A stretch of 7,954 bases of DNA from positions 1 through 7,954 of the forward strand of contig DCTI01000197.1 in NCBI GenBank assembly GCA_002329525.1, read 5' to 3'. Below the pieces are notes generated by a model. The model searched no databases. It had not been told where the DNA came from and saw nothing but the letters and a program-made list of their open reading frames with translations. The stretch is from Negativicutes bacterium UBA1444. Lineage in GTDB: Bacteria; Bacillota; Negativicutes; UBA1444. The first letter of the stretch is position 1. Every line of letters starts with the position of its first letter. Below are positions 6,207 to 7,954 of this stretch, piece by piece. The position numbers and the translations under genes were made by a program.

Positions 6207-7763
6207 TTGAGGAAAAAAACCGCCGCTCCTGCTATATTTCTAGTCTGCATGCTGTGCCTGACAACCTGGACGGGCGTGGCAGCCGCCGAAGAATGGCCGG
6301 GGATAGTCGGCATCGATTTGTTGACGGTCAATGATTTTCACGGTGCCCTGATCGAGGGGGGCCGCAATCCCGGTGCCGCCAAATTCGGCGCCTTTGTGAT
6401 CGGCGAGCGGGCGAAAAACCCGCATGGAACGATTTTTCTCAGCGCTGGCGACATGTTCCAGGGCAGTCCGGATTCCAACCTGCTGTACGGAAAAACGGTT
6501 GTGGAAGTCCTGAATGCCTTGAAGCTGGATGCCATGACGCTCGGCAACCATGAGTTCGACTGGGGACTGGACAAGTTGCGGCAGCGGGTCGGCGAGTCGA
6601 ACTTTCGCTATGCTTCGGCGAATGTCCGCGAAAAGGACGGGCAGGGCCGGCTGGCCTTCGTTCAACCCTACGTGATGCTGGAGCGGTTGGGCCTGAAAAT
6701 TGCCGTCATCGGCATCGTCACGCCGGAAACGGCCTATACCACCGGCCCCAAAACCGTGGCTCCCTTCGAGTTCCGTGATCCGGCGGCGGTGGTGAAGGAA
6801 TTGCTGCCAGTGGTCCGGAGTCAGGGCGCGGATGTGGTCGTGGTACTGTCCCACCTGGCTTCGTACATGAACCAGCAAACCGGCGAGGTGACGGGTGACG
6901 CCGCCGAACTGGCCCGTAACATGCCCGGACTCGATGCGGTGGTCAGCGGCCACTCCCACCAGACGGTCGCGGGCAAGGCGGCCGGTGTTCCCGTCGTGCA
7001 GGCCTACTACAACGGACGGGCCTTGGGCCGGATCAGCCTGGTATATTCCCGGCGCGACCGGAAAATCATCGCCAGCTCGGTGCAGGCTCTGGAAACGCCG
7101 GTAAAGGAAGCCAAAGCGGATGACGGAATTGCGGCGATCGTAAACCGGGCCCAGTCGGAAATCGCTCCGGTGAAGAACGTGGCGCTGGGCCGGACCATTG
7201 AGGATCTGTCCCATGACCGCTATGAACTTTCCATACTGGGCGAATGGGCGAGCGACGTGATGCGGCAGACGACCAAGACGGATATCGCGTTTCAAAACGG
7301 CGGCGGGCTCAGGACCAGCATTCCGGCGGGAGCCGTCACGATGGGCAATTTGTACGAAGTGATGCCCTTCGACAATACACTGGTCACGATGGAACTCAGC
7401 GGCGAGCAAGTGCTGCAGGTCTTGAATCACGGAATCAACGGCAAGGCCGGGACGGTCCAGTTCTCGGGCCTGCAGGTCACCATCGACTCCAGCCGCCCTT
7501 ATGGCGACCAGTTGGTGGAAGTACGGCTGAATGACGGCCGGTTGTTGGAGGCCAGCGCGATGTACCGGATCGTGACCAATGACTTCATGTCCGCCGGCGG
7601 CGATGAATTTACCATGCTCAAGCAGGGCCGGAATCTGACGGATACCTTTATCCCGGTCCGGGACGCGCTGGCCGACGCCGTCAAAAAGGCCGGCACGCTG
7701 CGAATCAAAAAAGACGGCCGTTTGCGGGACATCAGGGGTTTGGCGGAAAAACCGGCTGCCTGA
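6207..7763 (+). CDS. Exported 5'-nucleotidase / 2',3'-cyclic phosphodiesterase, UshA family
   Basis: A 518-aa exported phosphoesterase that in this family removes phosphate from nucleotides, cyclic nucleotides or UDP-sugars outside the cytoplasm. The signal peptide has basic MRKK, a hydrophobic core at about 7-20, and a VAAA site before E28. The N-terminal metallophosphatase domain (about 33-295) has all metal motifs: D43 and H45 in NDFHG, D82 in AGDMFQGSP, N114-H115 in GNHEFDWG, H216 in LSHLAS, and H249/H251 in SGHSHQ. The C-terminal 5'-nucleotidase domain (about 325-510) has the substrate-binding NGGGLRTSIPAG (364-375), PFDNTL (387-392) and NDFMSAGGDEF (458-468). No C-terminal anchor, sorting signal or SLH domain is visible, and the cysteines in the signal core do not form a lipobox, so it is probably soluble. 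The substrate cannot be narrowed down by eye. It is divergent from the amidohydrolase gene and followed after 26 bp by a small gene. Confidence 0.93.
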   Translation: MRKKTAAPAIFLVCMLCLTTWTGVAAAEEWPGIVGIDLLTVNDFHGALIEGGRNPGAAKFGAFVIGERAKNPHGTIFLSAGDMFQGSPDSNLLYGKTVVEVLNALKLDAMTLGNHEFDWGLDKLRQRVGESNFRYASANVREKDGQGRLAFVQPYVMLERLGLKIAVIGIVTPETAYTTGPKTVAPFEFRDPAAVVKELLPVVRSQGADVVVVLSHLASYMNQQTGEVTGDAAELARNMPGLDAVVSGHSHQTVAGKAAGVPVVQAYYNGRALGRISLVYSRRDRKIIASSVQALETPVKEAKADDGIAAIVNRAQSEIAPVKNVALGRTIEDLSHDRYELSILGEWASDVMRQTTKTDIAFQNGGGLRTSIPAGAVTMGNLYEVMPFDNTLVTMELSGEQVLQVLNHGINGKAGTVQFSGLQVTIDSSRPYGDQLVEVRLNDGRLLEASAMYRIVTNDFMSAGGDEFTMLKQGRNLTDTFIPVRDALADAVKKAGTLRIKKDGRLRDIRGLAEKPAA

Positions 7764-7789
7764 CCGCTCCGCAACGCCAAAGGAGCTGA

Positions 7790-7954
7790 ATGAACATGCC
7801 CGGGTTCGAGTATCGCCTGAATGACGCCACCCAGGATTACCCCCTTCTATATTTTTATGAAAGCATGGATGAAGTGGAAGTCGCCATGCGGTTCGTCTGC
7901 GATTATTTCGTGAAAGACGGTAAGACTTGGCTGAAAAATGCTTCCGCCGTTGCC
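7790..7954 (+). CDS. Small protein of unknown function, 3' end outside window
   Basis: Fifty-five codons are visible and the frame is still open at the right edge. AAAGGAG at 7779-7785 is 4 nt before the ATG at 7790 and 10 nt before a second in-frame ATG at 7796, so either could be the start. The 26-nt gap to the nucleotidase gene, without a terminator, suggests cotranscription. The visible protein is acidic and aromatic-rich (YPLLYFYESMDEVEVAM, then VCDYFVKDGKTW), with no signal peptide or membrane segment. I do not recognise the family; the pattern resembles small Firmicute hypothetical proteins but no function can be given. Confidence 0.6.
   Translation, partial: MNMPGFEYRLNDATQDYPLLYFYESMDEVEVAMRFVCDYFVKDGKTWLKNASAVA

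Noticed and set aside
6219..6260. Lipoprotein signal in the nucleotidase N-terminus (two cysteines in the hydrophobic core)
   Set aside because: Neither cysteine follows the small-residue pattern of a lipobox, and a normal AxA-type cleavage site is present after them.
6065..6331. N-terminal extension of the amidohydrolase on the - strand up to an ATG at 6331
   Set aside because: It would overlap the divergent nucleotidase gene by 125 bp, has no family-like sequence, and a strong Shine-Dalgarno points to the GTG at 6064.
6240..7430. Long - strand open frame opposite the nucleotidase (396 codons)
   Set aside because: Antisense shadow of a well-conserved UshA-family gene, rich in His/Gln/Arg with no family pattern.

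Overview
The window reads as chromosomal DNA of a fairly GC-rich bacterium, most likely an anaerobic member of the Firmicutes (Bacillota). The evidence is strong AGGAGG-type ribosome binding sites before nearly every gene, GTG and TTG starts chosen by those sites, and the tail of a bacterial microcompartment (BMC) locus. Two exported enzymes have signal peptides but no recognisable lipobox or C-terminal sorting signal. That would fit a diderm Firmicute (Negativicutes-like) with a periplasm, but this is inference and the taxon is not proven.

Region 1 (1-2314, + strand) is the end of a BMC operon. It holds a PduS-type flavin/iron-sulfur electron-transfer protein cut by the left edge of the window, a PduT-type tandem-BMC shell protein with the pore cysteine that carries an Fe-S cluster, and an EutQ-type cupin protein. 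PduS and PduT are known partners that move electrons across the shell, mainly to reactivate corrinoid cofactor. The EutQ-like protein belongs to the ethanolamine/propanediol family of compartments. The signature enzyme, aldehyde dehydrogenase and main shell proteins should lie upstream, outside the window.

Region 2 (2315-3760, + strand) holds an exported HAD-superfamily phosphatase (423 aa), related by its motifs to phosphorylcholine phosphatases. It ends at a very strong 17-bp hairpin terminator placed between convergent genes, which can serve both strands.

Region 3 (3784-6064, - strand) holds a small zinc-ribbon, proline-rich, multi-pass membrane protein (DUF4870-like). Upstream of it on the same strand is a 549-aa YtcJ-type metal-dependent amidohydrolase. 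A 9-bp-arm inverted repeat lies in the leader of the membrane-protein gene.

Region 4 (6065-7954) starts with a 142-bp divergent promoter region that contains a 10-bp palindrome and an 8-bp direct repeat. It is followed on the + strand by an exported 5'-nucleotidase/cyclic phosphodiesterase of the UshA family (518 aa, TTG start). A short gene of unknown function then runs off the right edge.

Outside the BMC operon the genes look like ordinary housekeeping or scavenging functions. The exported HAD phosphatase and the nucleotidase could both release phosphate or head groups from organic phosphates outside the cytoplasm, but they are not in one operon. I see no RNA genes, CRISPR arrays, transposons or phage genes.
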